From NCBI GenBank assembly GCA_020635915.1, contig JACJYU010000003.1:62001-126000 (forward strand): 64,000 nt of DNA. Reading direction: 5' to 3'. The DNA comes from Flammeovirgaceae bacterium (GTDB lineage Bacteria > Bacteroidota > Bacteroidia > Cytophagales > Cyclobacteriaceae). Within the stretch, counting starts at the first letter, position 1. The number at the start of each line of letters is the position of its first letter. The notes beneath the pieces are model-generated. The model was not told where the DNA came from. It saw only the letters and a list, made by a program, of their open reading frames with translations, and made no database searches. Positions 35,472 through 43,753 of the stretch are shown in pieces. Both the position numbers and the translations under genes were made by a program.

Positions 35472-36755
35472 ATGTTTATTGCTGGCAGTAACAGCCCTAT
35501 AAAAAACACATCCTACAAAGTAGTGCTGCCATTTTATGCCTATGCAGCAATGTCTTTCCTGGTGGCGGCTGTCCTGGTGATGTTCAATGCCGGGGCATTT
35601 ACCCAACATTATTTTAACCCCCACACCCTGGCGATTGTCCATACCATGGCATTGGGCTGGGGCACGATGGTCATTCTTGGCGCGAGCCACCAATTGTTTC
35701 CCGTGCTCATAGAGGGGAAATTGCACAGCAACGCGTTGGCCTACCTTTCATTCCTTTTTGCCGCCATAGGCATTCCGTTATTGGTATTTTCATTTTATGA
35801 ATTCAACATGGGGCTTATGGCCAGGGCAGGGGCAACGTTGGTCAACTTTTCCGTGGCCAGTTACCTTGCCAACCTTTGGCTGAGCATGTCGAACGGTAAA
35901 AAACAAAATGTCCATGCCGTATTTGCCTTTACATCGGTACTGTGGTTGTTTTTCACCACCGGCCTGGGGCTTCTGCTGGTATGGAACTTCACGTCCCAAA
36001 CGCTCCCTAATGATTCATTGCACTACCTTTCCCTTCATGCCCATGTGGGGATTATCGGGTGGTTTTTGCTCATGGTGATGGGGGTGGGCTCACGGCTGAT
36101 ACCCATGTTCCTTATCTCCAAATATGAAAACAAAAAACGATTGTGGTGGGCATACACCCTTGTCAATGCCGGGCTGATAAGCTTTTTGTTCATTTTCACA
36201 TTGTCGCCCAGGGCGGGCTTTTATTTCGCCCCGGTGTTGCTTGTATGCCTGGGCGTAATACTTTTTGGAAACCATGTTTACCGTTCCTATAAGGAGCGCA
36301 TCCGCAAGAAAGTGGACGGGCAGGTGGGGGTTTCAATGCTTTCGGTGGCCTTTATCGGCATCCCCCTGGTAATCCTGACCATTTTTATTGCCCTGGTTGG
36401 CCCCGCCAACGGCAAGCAATGGGCATTGCTCTATGGGTTTACTATTTTCTTTGGGTGGATCACGGCCATTATTTTTGGCATGACCTTTAAAACCCTGCCC
36501 TTTATTGTTTGGAACAAGGTGTACCACAACGTGGCGGGATTGGGAAAAACCCCCAACCCGAAAGACCTGTTTTCCAATAGGGTGTTTGTGGCCAACGCAC
36601 TTGCCTACCTTGCCGGTTTTTTTGTTTTTGGCTATGGCATTTTGCGGGCAAATGTATCCATACTAAACATTGGGGCCGTTTTTCTGGTAATTGCCGCAGT
36701 GTTGTATAATTTGAACGTGTTTAAGGTCCTCTTTCATAAAGCCAAATTGAAATGA
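35472..36755 (+). CDS. NnrS / heme-copper-oxidase-I-like polytopic membrane protein
   Basis: 427 residues, about 12 predicted membrane helices. His residues lie in several helices: FNPHTLAIVHTMALGWGTM, GASHQLFPVL, LHYLSLHAHVGIIGWFLLMV. The pattern recalls both NnrS (a heme-copper membrane protein of NO metabolism) and oxidase subunit I; I cannot decide between them without alignment. It lacks the HPEVY and HFH motifs of true oxidases. It is flanked by DUF2249 and DUF59 genes, with a 4-base ATGA overlap to the latter. A role in NO stress is inferred from context. Confidence 0.75.
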   Translation: MFIAGSNSPIKNTSYKVVLPFYAYAAMSFLVAAVLVMFNAGAFTQHYFNPHTLAIVHTMALGWGTMVILGASHQLFPVLIEGKLHSNALAYLSFLFAAIGIPLLVFSFYEFNMGLMARAGATLVNFSVASYLANLWLSMSNGKKQNVHAVFAFTSVLWLFFTTGLGLLLVWNFTSQTLPNDSLHYLSLHAHVGIIGWFLLMVMGVGSRLIPMFLISKYENKKRLWWAYTLVNAGLISFLFIFTLSPRAGFYFAPVLLVCLGVILFGNHVYRSYKERIRKKVDGQVGVSMLSVAFIGIPLVILTIFIALVGPANGKQWALLYGFTIFFGWITAIIFGMTFKTLPFIVWNKVYHNVAGLGKTPNPKDLFSNRVFVANALAYLAGFFVFGYGILRANVSILNIGAVFLVIAAVLYNLNVFKVLFHKAKLK

Positions 36756-37075
36756 ACATAAAAACGAACCAAGGGGAAAAGCTCGAACTGGCCGTAACTG
36801 CATTGTACGATGTAATAGACCCGGAGATAGGCCTGAACATCATTGACCTGGGGCTGGTATATGAAATTGATTTTAATGGGGAAAGCGGGGACATTGTGGT
36901 GACGATGACATTGACCACCCAATTTTGCCCTATGGGCGACTCCATTGTGAGTGCGGCCACGCAGGCCATGCAGCAGGCTTTCCCCGAAGGCAAAGTGCAG
37001 GTAAACCTGATTTTTGACCCTCCCTGGGACACTACCATGATCTCTGAAGAAGGAAACAAGTTTTTAAACTTTTAA
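36752..37075 (+). CDS. Metal-sulfur cluster assembly factor (DUF59 / MIP18-like)
   Basis: 107 residues. DUF59 signatures: ALYDVIDPEIGLNIIDLGLV, then TLTTQFCPMGDSI with the conserved Cys, and DPPWDTTMIS near the end. Members (SufT, PaaD) help Fe-S cluster transfer to target proteins. The start overlaps the previous stop as ATGA. Together with two Ric proteins it makes Fe-S repair a main theme of the operon. Confidence 0.93.
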   Translation: MNIKTNQGEKLELAVTALYDVIDPEIGLNIIDLGLVYEIDFNGESGDIVVTMTLTTQFCPMGDSIVSAATQAMQQAFPEGKVQVNLIFDPPWDTTMISEEGNKFLNF

Positions 37076-37080
37076 AAGGG

Positions 37081-37512
37081 ATGCTGAGCAACACCTGTAA
37101 AACGGCCATCAAGGCAGTCATCTACCTGGCATCCAAAGATGGGACCGATGAAAAGTCGGGCGTTAGGGAAATCGCTAAGTACATCAATGCGAGCGAGCAC
37201 ACGGTAAGCAAGATTTTACAAACCCTGGTAAAGCAAAAGATAATCAACAGCATAAAGGGCCCTACCGGTGGGTTTTATATTACCGTTAAACAGCGCAGGC
37301 AACCCATCATTGCCATTGTGAACACCATCGATGGCAAGGACTTGTTTGAAAAATGCGGGTTGGGGCTAAGCAAATGTTCTTCTACCCACCCTTGCCCCAT
37401 CCATGACGACTATAAAAAAGGGAGGGAGATAATACGGGAACTGTTTATGACCAAAACCATCAATGTATTGTGCGCACCGGTGGAGAGCGGGTTGGCTTAC
37501 CTCATTGGATGA
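37081..37512 (+). CDS. Rrf2-family transcriptional regulator with Fe-S cysteines (copy 2)
   Basis: 143 residues. Same architecture as the regulator at 26045: winged helix (MLSNTCKTAIKAVIYL, VREIAKYINASEHTVSKI, KGPTGGFY) and Cys92, Cys99, Cys105 (KCGLGLSKCSSTHPCPIH). The unusual C-x6-C-x5-C spacing is shared. It lies inside the operon, 5 bases after DUF59, so it is probably induced with the genes it controls. NO or Fe-S status sensing is inferred. Confidence 0.92.
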   Translation: MLSNTCKTAIKAVIYLASKDGTDEKSGVREIAKYINASEHTVSKILQTLVKQKIINSIKGPTGGFYITVKQRRQPIIAIVNTIDGKDLFEKCGLGLSKCSSTHPCPIHDDYKKGREIIRELFMTKTINVLCAPVESGLAYLIG

Positions 37513-37552
37513 TGGCGGAATGTTATAGGAAAAAGTATTGTTAAACGCTTGT

Positions 37553-38047
37553 ATGGGAATAGGGCACGGGCTATACGTCTTTTCGGTTTTCGTTCATGTG
37601 ATCGCAGCCTGTATGTGGATCGGGGGCATGTTGTTTTTGATACTGGCATTTATCCCCGGCATTAAAAACCACCCGGACAAAGTAAGTTTGATTGCGGAAG
37701 TATCGATGAAATACAGAAGGCTGGGGGCCATGGCCTTGGTCCTGTTGGCGGTGACGGGCTGGCTGCAACTGGAGTACCGTGGTGTGCAGTGGTCTGTAGG
37801 GTATTTTACAGGTACCGCTTTTGGCAAGACCGCAGGCCTGAAAATCCTTGTGTTTGCCTGTATTGTGGCCATCAGTTTGGTGCATGATTACTACCTGGGC
37901 ACAAGGGCCATCGAAACGTGGAAAAACCAGCCCGACCACCCCAAGACAACGAAATTGAGATCCCTCTCCCGGATGATGGGAAGGTTTAGCTTTGCTTTTG
38001 CCCTGTTGGCTGCATGGCTTGGGATAATCCTGGCAAGGGGATGGTAA
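37553..38047 (+). CDS. CopD-like membrane protein
   Basis: 164 residues from ATG at 37553; a TTG at 37538 would add five residues. Four predicted helices with the CopD-type features FVHVIAACMWIGGMLFLILA at the start, RRLGAMALVLLAVTGWLQLE in the middle and SLVHDYYLGTRAIE later. CopD-like proteins are linked with copper handling or heme. Placed here it could help mature or protect the copper-containing NO reductase downstream, which is inference. Confidence 0.8.
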   Translation: MGIGHGLYVFSVFVHVIAACMWIGGMLFLILAFIPGIKNHPDKVSLIAEVSMKYRRLGAMALVLLAVTGWLQLEYRGVQWSVGYFTGTAFGKTAGLKILVFACIVAISLVHDYYLGTRAIETWKNQPDHPKTTKLRSLSRMMGRFSFAFALLAAWLGIILARGW

Positions 38048-38074
38048 CGAATGAAACAATAAAAATCTAACAAT

Positions 38075-38404
38075 ATGGAAACAGATATTTTATACCCCAA
38101 GACGACCAAGGAACTAGCCGACAAAAAAGCAGCATTGGCACCCAAGAACCTTGAAGCCTGGCGCCATTTCAGCAAAACCGTGTTTGGGCCTGGCGCGGTT
38201 GATGAAAAGACAAAGCAACTTATTGCGGTGGCCGTGGCCCATGTCACCCAATGCCCGTATTGCATCCGCTCTCATTCCAAGCAGGCGATGAGGAAAGGGG
38301 CAAGCAAAGAAGAGATAATGGAGGCCATATGGGTGGCGGCCGAGATGCGTGCGGGCGCGGCTTATGCCCACGCCACCATAGCCATGGATGAAATGGAAAA
38401 GTAA
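38075..38404 (+). CDS. Carboxymuconolactone decarboxylase / AhpD-like protein (109 aa)
   Basis: 109 residues. The AhpD-type redox centre is AHVTQCPYCIRSHSKQAMRK (C-x-x-C followed by His). Residues 80-109 are the typical closing helix. Such proteins are thiol peroxidases or electron carriers. A second, longer relative is at 41774. The NAPRT gene begins 12 bases after its stop. Confidence 0.9.
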   Translation: METDILYPKTTKELADKKAALAPKNLEAWRHFSKTVFGPGAVDEKTKQLIAVAVAHVTQCPYCIRSHSKQAMRKGASKEEIMEAIWVAAEMRAGAAYAHATIAMDEMEK

Positions 38405-38416
38405 GGTATTGAAGAA

Positions 38417-39835
38417 TTGAAGCCGATAGGAAAATACCTGGGGTTGTTTACAGACCATTATGAGCTGACCATGGCCGAAGGCTACCTATTGGCTGGCCGG
38501 GGGGAGGTGGCGGCCAACTTCGATTATTTTTTTAGGAAAAACCCTTTCCGGTCAGGGTTCACTGTCTTTGCCGGGCTGCAGGACCTGGCCGAAATGGTGC
38601 AGCAATTCAAGTTTGACGGGGAAGCCTTGGATTACCTCCATAGAAGGGGGTTCCACAGCGATTTCCTTGAGTTTTTGAAAGGTTTTTCCTTTACAGGCAA
38701 TTTGTACGCCCCCAATGAAGGGGAGGTCGTTTTTCCCGAAGAACCCGTGGCGAGGCTGGAGGGGACGCTGATCGAAACCCAACTGCTGGAAACCCTTGTC
38801 TTGAATACCTTGAACTTCCAGTCCCTCATCGCCACGAAGGCCAACCGGCTGCGGCATTCTGCCGGAGACCGGCTGTTGATGGATTTTGGGATGCGCAGGG
38901 CGCAGGGATGGGCAGCCCTACATGCCACCAGGGCGGCCGCCATTGGTGGGGTGGACAGCACATCGAATGTGCTTAGCGCATTTTTGTACGGCCTGCCATC
39001 GTCAGGCACACAGGCACATTCATGGATACAGAGCGTTGGTGACGAGCTTACCGCGTTCAGGGAATTTGCCAAGGCCCACCCGGGCAATTGCGTGCTGCTT
39101 GTGGACACCTATGATACCTTGAAGAGCGGTGTGCCCAACGCCATTACGGTGGCCAAAGAAATGGCATCCGCGGGCAAACAACTTCTGGCCATCCGGTTGG
39201 ATAGTGGCGACCTGGCCTACCTGTCAAAGGCCGCAAGGAAATTATTGGATCGTGCAGGGCTGGAGGGGGTAAAGATACTGGCATCCAATCAGTTGGACGA
39301 GTATATCATCAACAGCCTGGTGCAGCAAGGGGCACCTATCGATGGCTTTGGCGTGGGCACCAGCCTCGTTACCGGGCAACAGGATGGCGCTTTGGATGGT
39401 GTGTACAAACTTAGCCACGTGGGGAATAACCCAACCATTAAGTTGTCTGAAGACATTAACAAAACAACCTTGCCGGGAAAGAAGAAGATAGTGAGGTGCA
39501 TTGGCGACAACGATAAATTTTATGCCGATGCCATACTGCTGGAAGGGGAAGACGAAAATGGCATCGACACCATTTACCATCCACAATATGCAAACAAAAA
39601 ATCCTTTCTGGCGGGGTTGAAAAAAGAGCCCATCGCTTCCACGGTTTTTGAAAATGGAAAATTTGTGATGAAGGAAAAGGGCATAAAGGAAATAGCCGAA
39701 TATAGAAAGCACCGGGTTGCCCAATTGTCTGACGAACACAAGCGGTTTGAATTCCCGCATATTTACAAAGTGGGGATCAGCAACAACCTAATGAACATGC
39801 GTGACGGATTGTTAACAGGATTCAATAAAAAATGA
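38417..39835 (+). CDS. pncB: Nicotinate phosphoribosyltransferase
   Basis: 472 residues, probably starting at TTG 38417 since no ATG is in frame between the previous stop and the conserved YLGLFTDHYELTMAEGYLLA. Catalytic-region motifs include FGMRRAQGWAALHATRAAAI and SSGTQAHSWIQSVGDELTAF (phosphoribosyl and nicotinate site). It converts nicotinate and PRPP to nicotinate mononucleotide using ATP. pncA follows immediately, so the two-step salvage from nicotinamide to NaMN is encoded as a unit. Confidence 0.92.
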   Translation: MKPIGKYLGLFTDHYELTMAEGYLLAGRGEVAANFDYFFRKNPFRSGFTVFAGLQDLAEMVQQFKFDGEALDYLHRRGFHSDFLEFLKGFSFTGNLYAPNEGEVVFPEEPVARLEGTLIETQLLETLVLNTLNFQSLIATKANRLRHSAGDRLLMDFGMRRAQGWAALHATRAAAIGGVDSTSNVLSAFLYGLPSSGTQAHSWIQSVGDELTAFREFAKAHPGNCVLLVDTYDTLKSGVPNAITVAKEMASAGKQLLAIRLDSGDLAYLSKAARKLLDRAGLEGVKILASNQLDEYIINSLVQQGAPIDGFGVGTSLVTGQQDGALDGVYKLSHVGNNPTIKLSEDINKTTLPGKKKIVRCIGDNDKFYADAILLEGEDENGIDTIYHPQYANKKSFLAGLKKEPIASTVFENGKFVMKEKGIKEIAEYRKHRVAQLSDEHKRFEFPHIYKVGISNNLMNMRDGLLTGFNKK

Positions 39836-39836
39836 T

Positions 39837-40400
39837 ATGACTAAGGCATTGCTAATAGTTGATTTGCAAAATGATTTCTGCCCCAAAGGTGCTTTGCCGG
39901 CACCGAAGGGGGATAGGATAGTACCGGTAATCAACCGGATGATGGACAAATTCGATTTTATATTGGCTTCAAAGGACTGGCACCCTGCGGACACGGTCCA
40001 TTTCAAAAAGTGGCCGGTGCATTGTGTGCGTGAAACACAGGGTGCCGCCTTTCATCCCTCGCTCAACACCTCGAAAATAGATAAGGTGTTTTTAAAAGGT
40101 ACCGATAATGGGGATGATGGTTATTCGGCATTTGAAGCCACCAATGAAGACCTTGCCGGGTACATAAAGGCAAAGGGCATAGATGAGCTGTATGTGGCCG
40201 GGCTGGTGATTGAATATTGTGTCAAGCAAACCGTGTTGGACGCATTGAAGAACGGCATCAAGACCTTTGTGGTGAAGGATGCCGTGGAGGGGATATACCA
40301 GCATAAGGATGATGTGAAAAATGCATTTGAGGAAATGGAAAAGGCAGGGGCTTTGCTCATCGGCCCGGATGAAGTTTCCCACCGGTCCCAGTACGCATGA
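39837..40400 (+). CDS. pncA: Nicotinamidase PncA
   Basis: 187 residues, beginning one base after the NAPRT stop. The isochorismatase fold shows the triad: Asp in LLIVDLQNDFCPKGALP, Lys in KVFLKGTDNGDDGYSAF and Cys in YVAGLVIEYCVKQTVLDAL. The metal-binding DWHPADTVHF is also clear. It hydrolyses nicotinamide to nicotinate and ammonia. It supplies the substrate of the enzyme encoded just upstream. Confidence 0.95.
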   Translation: MTKALLIVDLQNDFCPKGALPAPKGDRIVPVINRMMDKFDFILASKDWHPADTVHFKKWPVHCVRETQGAAFHPSLNTSKIDKVFLKGTDNGDDGYSAFEATNEDLAGYIKAKGIDELYVAGLVIEYCVKQTVLDALKNGIKTFVVKDAVEGIYQHKDDVKNAFEEMEKAGALLIGPDEVSHRSQYA

Positions 40401-40441
40401 AAAAATGATATGATACGGCATTTGCCACAACACGGGAAATA

Positions 40442-41191
40442 ATGGATGCTGTCAAAAGGATATATGACAATTGCAGGAATGCCCCACGGCCATTCTTTTC
40501 CGTTGTTATTGCCACCTATAACCGTTCCGGGCTATTGGGAAGGGCACTTGATTCCCTGCTGGCCCAAAACGAGCGGGACTGGGAAGCCATCATTGTGGAC
40601 GATGGAAGCACGGATGGCACCTCCACTACAATATTGCCCTACCTGATGGGCGGCCATCGGATAAAATATTTTAAAAAGCCACATGCTGGAGAAGTGCCAT
40701 CAAAAAATAAAGGCATCCGGTCGGCAAGTGGAAGGTTTGTCACATTTTTGGATTCTGACGATGAGTATGGAGCGGAACACCTCAGGCACAGGAAAAGCCT
40801 ACTGTTGCTGGACCCTGCCATCAAGTTTTTGTCAGGCGGGGCCAAGGTGATCGGAAACCCGTACGTCCCCGACAGGTTTGATTCCTTCAAGCGGGCACAC
40901 CTCAAAGACTGTGTGGTAGGAGGCACTTTCTTTGTGGACAGGAGGCTGCTGCTCTCCCTGCATGGGTTCATTGAAATACCGATAGGCGCAGATGCCAACC
41001 TGTACGATCGTATTCTTGAGGCGGGCGTCCCTATGATGGAGACCAACATTTCCACGTATATCTACCACCACGAAACGCCCGGTTCCATAACCAATGGGAT
41101 AAGCAGGCGGCACCGGAGGGCACGAAAGGCAAAAGGGGCATGGGGAAAAATTGGCAATGAAAAAGTTTTGATGACAAATGCCGGGCATTAA
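40442..41191 (+). CDS. Glycosyltransferase family 2 protein
   Basis: 249 residues. GT-A fold: VVIATYNRSGLLGRALDSLL, then AIIVDDGSTDGT (nucleotide sugar binding) and TFLDSDDEYGAEHL (DxD-like metal site). A basic C-terminal tail is present. The acceptor is unknown, and it has no clear relation to the redox and NAD genes around it. The last 14 bases overlap the DUF488 gene, so it is firmly in the operon. Confidence 0.9.
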   Translation: MDAVKRIYDNCRNAPRPFFSVVIATYNRSGLLGRALDSLLAQNERDWEAIIVDDGSTDGTSTTILPYLMGGHRIKYFKKPHAGEVPSKNKGIRSASGRFVTFLDSDDEYGAEHLRHRKSLLLLDPAIKFLSGGAKVIGNPYVPDRFDSFKRAHLKDCVVGGTFFVDRRLLLSLHGFIEIPIGADANLYDRILEAGVPMMETNISTYIYHHETPGSITNGISRRHRRARKAKGAWGKIGNEKVLMTNAGH

Positions 41192-41741
41192 TGAAATTTG
41201 GACAATAGGTCATTCCACTCATCACCTGGATGGATTTGTGGCCCTTTTAAAACCTTTTCGGATAGAGGCAGTGGTGGACATTCGAAGTTTTCCGGGGTCG
41301 CGCAAGTTTCCCCACTTCAATAAGGCGTCACTGGAATGGGCATTGCCCCAATACAACCTTCACTACCGGCATTTGAAAAGCCTTGGTGGGAGGAGGAAGG
41401 CAAGTCCCAATTCAAAAAACACATTGTGGCGGCACCCGGCATTTCGCGGCTATGCGGATTTTATGGAAACCATGGAATTTAAAGAAGGGATACTGGAATT
41501 GGAAGGTGTGGCGGCAAGGCACCGTACGGTGTACATGTGTGCCGAAGCGTTGTGGTGGCGTTGCCACCGTTCCATGGTTTCCGATTATTTGAAATCAAGG
41601 GGCTGGAAGGTGGTGCACATTTCAGGCACGGGAAAAGCCGAAGAACATCGCTACACACAACCGGCAAGGATTGTTGATGGCACGCTGCGCTACCATGACG
41701 GGGCCATTGAATTTGAAAATGATAAGTACATGCATAATTAG
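41178..41741 (+). CDS. DUF488 family protein (long type)
   Basis: 187 residues, starting inside the glycosyltransferase gene. TIGHSTHHLDGFVALLKPF, VVDIRSFPGSRKFPHF and MCAEALWWRCHRSMVSDYL are the signature blocks. The conserved Cys in CAE and in CHR suggest a metal or redox role, but function is unknown. It is distinct from the short DUF488 gene at 28652. Confidence 0.92.
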   Translation: MPGINEIWTIGHSTHHLDGFVALLKPFRIEAVVDIRSFPGSRKFPHFNKASLEWALPQYNLHYRHLKSLGGRRKASPNSKNTLWRHPAFRGYADFMETMEFKEGILELEGVAARHRTVYMCAEALWWRCHRSMVSDYLKSRGWKVVHISGTGKAEEHRYTQPARIVDGTLRYHDGAIEFENDKYMHN

Positions 41742-41773
41742 ATATAAAAACCGCAACGATTAAAATAAACACC

Positions 41774-42250
41774 ATGAAACAAAGATTGGATTATCAAAAA
41801 ATTGCCCCTGACGCCTTAACGGCCATGCTGGGCCTTGAAAAATATATGGCCGCATCAGGATTGGAGCGTTCTTTATATGAACTGATAAAAACCAGGGCAT
41901 CGCAGATCAATGGTTGCGCCTATTGCCTGGACATGCACACCAAGGATGCACGCCATGATGGCGAGACCGAACAGCGTTTGTATGCTTTGAGTGCCTGGAG
42001 GGAAACGCCTTTTTACACCGAAAGGGAACGTGCGGCTTTGGCGTGGACCGAAGCGATGACCTTGATCCCGGAAAATGATATTTCGGACGCCTTGTACGAG
42101 GCCACGCGCAAACATTTTGACGAAAAGGAAATGGTTGCTCTTTCCATGGCCGTAATCGCCATCAATGGCTGGAACCGGCTGGCCATTGGCTTCAGGACCG
42201 TTCCTGGAAGTTACCAACCCCAGAAAAAACAATTGGCCAACGCTAAATAA
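41774..42250 (+). CDS. Carboxymuconolactone decarboxylase / AhpD-like protein (158 aa)
   Basis: 158 residues. INGCAYCLDMHTKDARHDGE is the AhpD-type C-x-x-C plus His centre, with the WRETPFYTERERAALAWTEA segment that follows in alkylhydroperoxidase AhpD-core proteins. The stop shares a base with the ATG of the SDR (TAATG), so the two are coupled. Probably a thiol-dependent peroxidase. Confidence 0.92.
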   Translation: MKQRLDYQKIAPDALTAMLGLEKYMAASGLERSLYELIKTRASQINGCAYCLDMHTKDARHDGETEQRLYALSAWRETPFYTERERAALAWTEAMTLIPENDISDALYEATRKHFDEKEMVALSMAVIAINGWNRLAIGFRTVPGSYQPQKKQLANAK

Positions 42251-42969
42251 TGGAAGTCAACAGTAAAGTGGCCGTGGTAACGGGGGCAAGCAGGGGCCTG
42301 GGCGCTGCCCTTTCCAGTGCCCTGGTGGCAAAGGGGGCCACGGTATATGGCCTGGCCAGGAACCTGGACGCCCTTACCGCCCTTCAAAAAAAACTGGGCC
42401 AAAAATTTTGTCCGGTAACAATGGATGTCACCAACCGTGAAGCCGTTGCAGGCTGGGCAAAAAATACGTTCACGGCCTCCTATTCCCCCAATATCCTTGT
42501 CAACAATGCCGGGGCTGGGTACTTTGGCAAAATTGATGCCCTTTCCCCGGACCAATGGCATGCCATGATCAATACCAATTTGAATGGAATTTTTTACCTT
42601 AGTGCCAGCATTGTTCCTTTCATGAAAAAGAACAATACGTCCAGCCACATCATTAACATCGGCTCCATACTTGGCAAGACATCGAGGGCCGGTGCAACGG
42701 GGTACTCTGTGTCAAAATTCGGTATCCAGGGCTTTAGCGAAGCACTGTTCAAGGAACTTCGCAACGATAACATAAAAGTCACTTGTGTAAACCCGGGCAG
42801 CATCGACACCCATTTTTTCGAAGACTCAGGGATAACGCCACACCGCAACATGTTACAGCCCAATGATGTTGCCGCATTGGTGATGCACATTTTGGAAACA
42901 CCCGATAATTTATTGATTGACGAAATCACGTTAAGGCCTTTGGACCCACGGCCGGTTACGCAAGGATAA
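42250..42969 (+). CDS. Short-chain dehydrogenase/reductase
   Basis: 239 residues. Rossmann motif VVTGASRGLGAALSSALVAK (T-G-x3-G-x-G), NNAG (ILVNNAGAGYFG) and the catalytic Ser and YSVSK (Tyr-x3-Lys). The substrate is unknown; NADP preference is suggested by SR after TGA. It lies between the AhpD-like gene and the NO reductase genes. Confidence 0.92.
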   Translation: MEVNSKVAVVTGASRGLGAALSSALVAKGATVYGLARNLDALTALQKKLGQKFCPVTMDVTNREAVAGWAKNTFTASYSPNILVNNAGAGYFGKIDALSPDQWHAMINTNLNGIFYLSASIVPFMKKNNTSSHIINIGSILGKTSRAGATGYSVSKFGIQGFSEALFKELRNDNIKVTCVNPGSIDTHFFEDSGITPHRNMLQPNDVAALVMHILETPDNLLIDEITLRPLDPRPVTQG

Positions 42970-42992
42970 CTCCAGAAAAGGAATATTGAAAT

Positions 42993-43145
42993 ATGGACCC
43001 GATGAACACGATCAAACAAATAAGGGGGCCAAACCAACCGGCATGGCAACCTTCACAGCCTGCCTTTCCAGGACATGAACTTGAAAAGGGATTACTGGTT
43101 TTGATTTCCAAAATGGAATTCCCGTCAATTGGAAGGAAAACCTAA
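42993..43145 (+). CDS. Possible small protein of 50 residues before the NO reductase genes
   Basis: ATG at 42993 to TAA at 43145, 23 bases after the SDR stop and 33 before the CuA subunit, preceded by AAAAGGAAT as a possible binding site. The peptide is polar with a Pro-rich middle (RGPNQPAWQPSQPAFPG) and a hydrophobic stretch (GLLVLISKMEF). No family is recognised. It fits the tight packing of the operon, but could be chance. Confidence 0.35.
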   Translation: MDPMNTIKQIRGPNQPAWQPSQPAFPGHELEKGLLVLISKMEFPSIGRKT

Positions 43146-43178
43146 AACAGATCAATGGAATTATAAAATAAACACACC

Positions 43179-43730
43179 ATGCAACAAAGCTCTATATTAT
43201 TGCTATTCCTGGCCCTGGCCATTATTGGTATTATTGTTTTTACTTTTGTCTACCTGTCTTCCAGAAAGGTGGAGCCATCGGGGGAGGGGATGGCCAACCC
43301 CTTGAAGAAACGGTTTTGGTTCCTGCTGATTTTGTTCGTTGTCCTGGCAATATTCGCCTCGGTCACCATTCCGAAGTCGCCTTACTACTTGTTTGCCGAT
43401 GAAACCCCTGCAAAAACCATCCATGTAGCGGCCATGCAGTTTGCCTTCTTTTTGTCGGAGCACGCCATTGACCCCAAGAATCCTACGGGCGAGGCCATCG
43501 AATTGCCTACCAACGAACTGGTGGAGTTTAGGGTGACGAGCCTGGATGTCAACCATGGTTTTGCCATATATAACGCGGCCAACAGGCTGGTGACACAAAC
43601 CCAGGCCATGCCGGGGTATGTGAACCGGCTACGCTACAAGTTTAAGGAGCCAGGCACGTACAATATTTTTTGCCTTGAATACTGCGGTATGGCACACCAG
43701 ATCATGAGATCGTCATTTGTTGTTAAGTAA
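43179..43730 (+). CDS. norS: CuA electron-transfer subunit of a heme-copper NO reductase (NorS-like)
   Basis: 183 residues. Two N-terminal helices (residues 5-27 and 45-63) anchor a periplasmic cupredoxin domain. The CuA ligand set is complete: His126 (VNHGF), Cys165, Glu167 and Cys169 (FCLEYCG), His173 and Met176. It accepts electrons from a soluble carrier and passes them to the catalytic subunit next door. Short by cytochrome oxidase subunit II standards (usually 200 or more). The order CuA subunit, catalytic subunit, SenC matches the norSY-senC clusters known from ammonia oxidisers. Confidence 0.85.
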   Translation: MQQSSILLLFLALAIIGIIVFTFVYLSSRKVEPSGEGMANPLKKRFWFLLILFVVLAIFASVTIPKSPYYLFADETPAKTIHVAAMQFAFFLSEHAIDPKNPTGEAIELPTNELVEFRVTSLDVNHGFAIYNAANRLVTQTQAMPGYVNRLRYKFKEPGTYNIFCLEYCGMAHQIMRSSFVVK

Positions 43731-43753
43731 GAACCCGTAAAAATTTTAAAATC

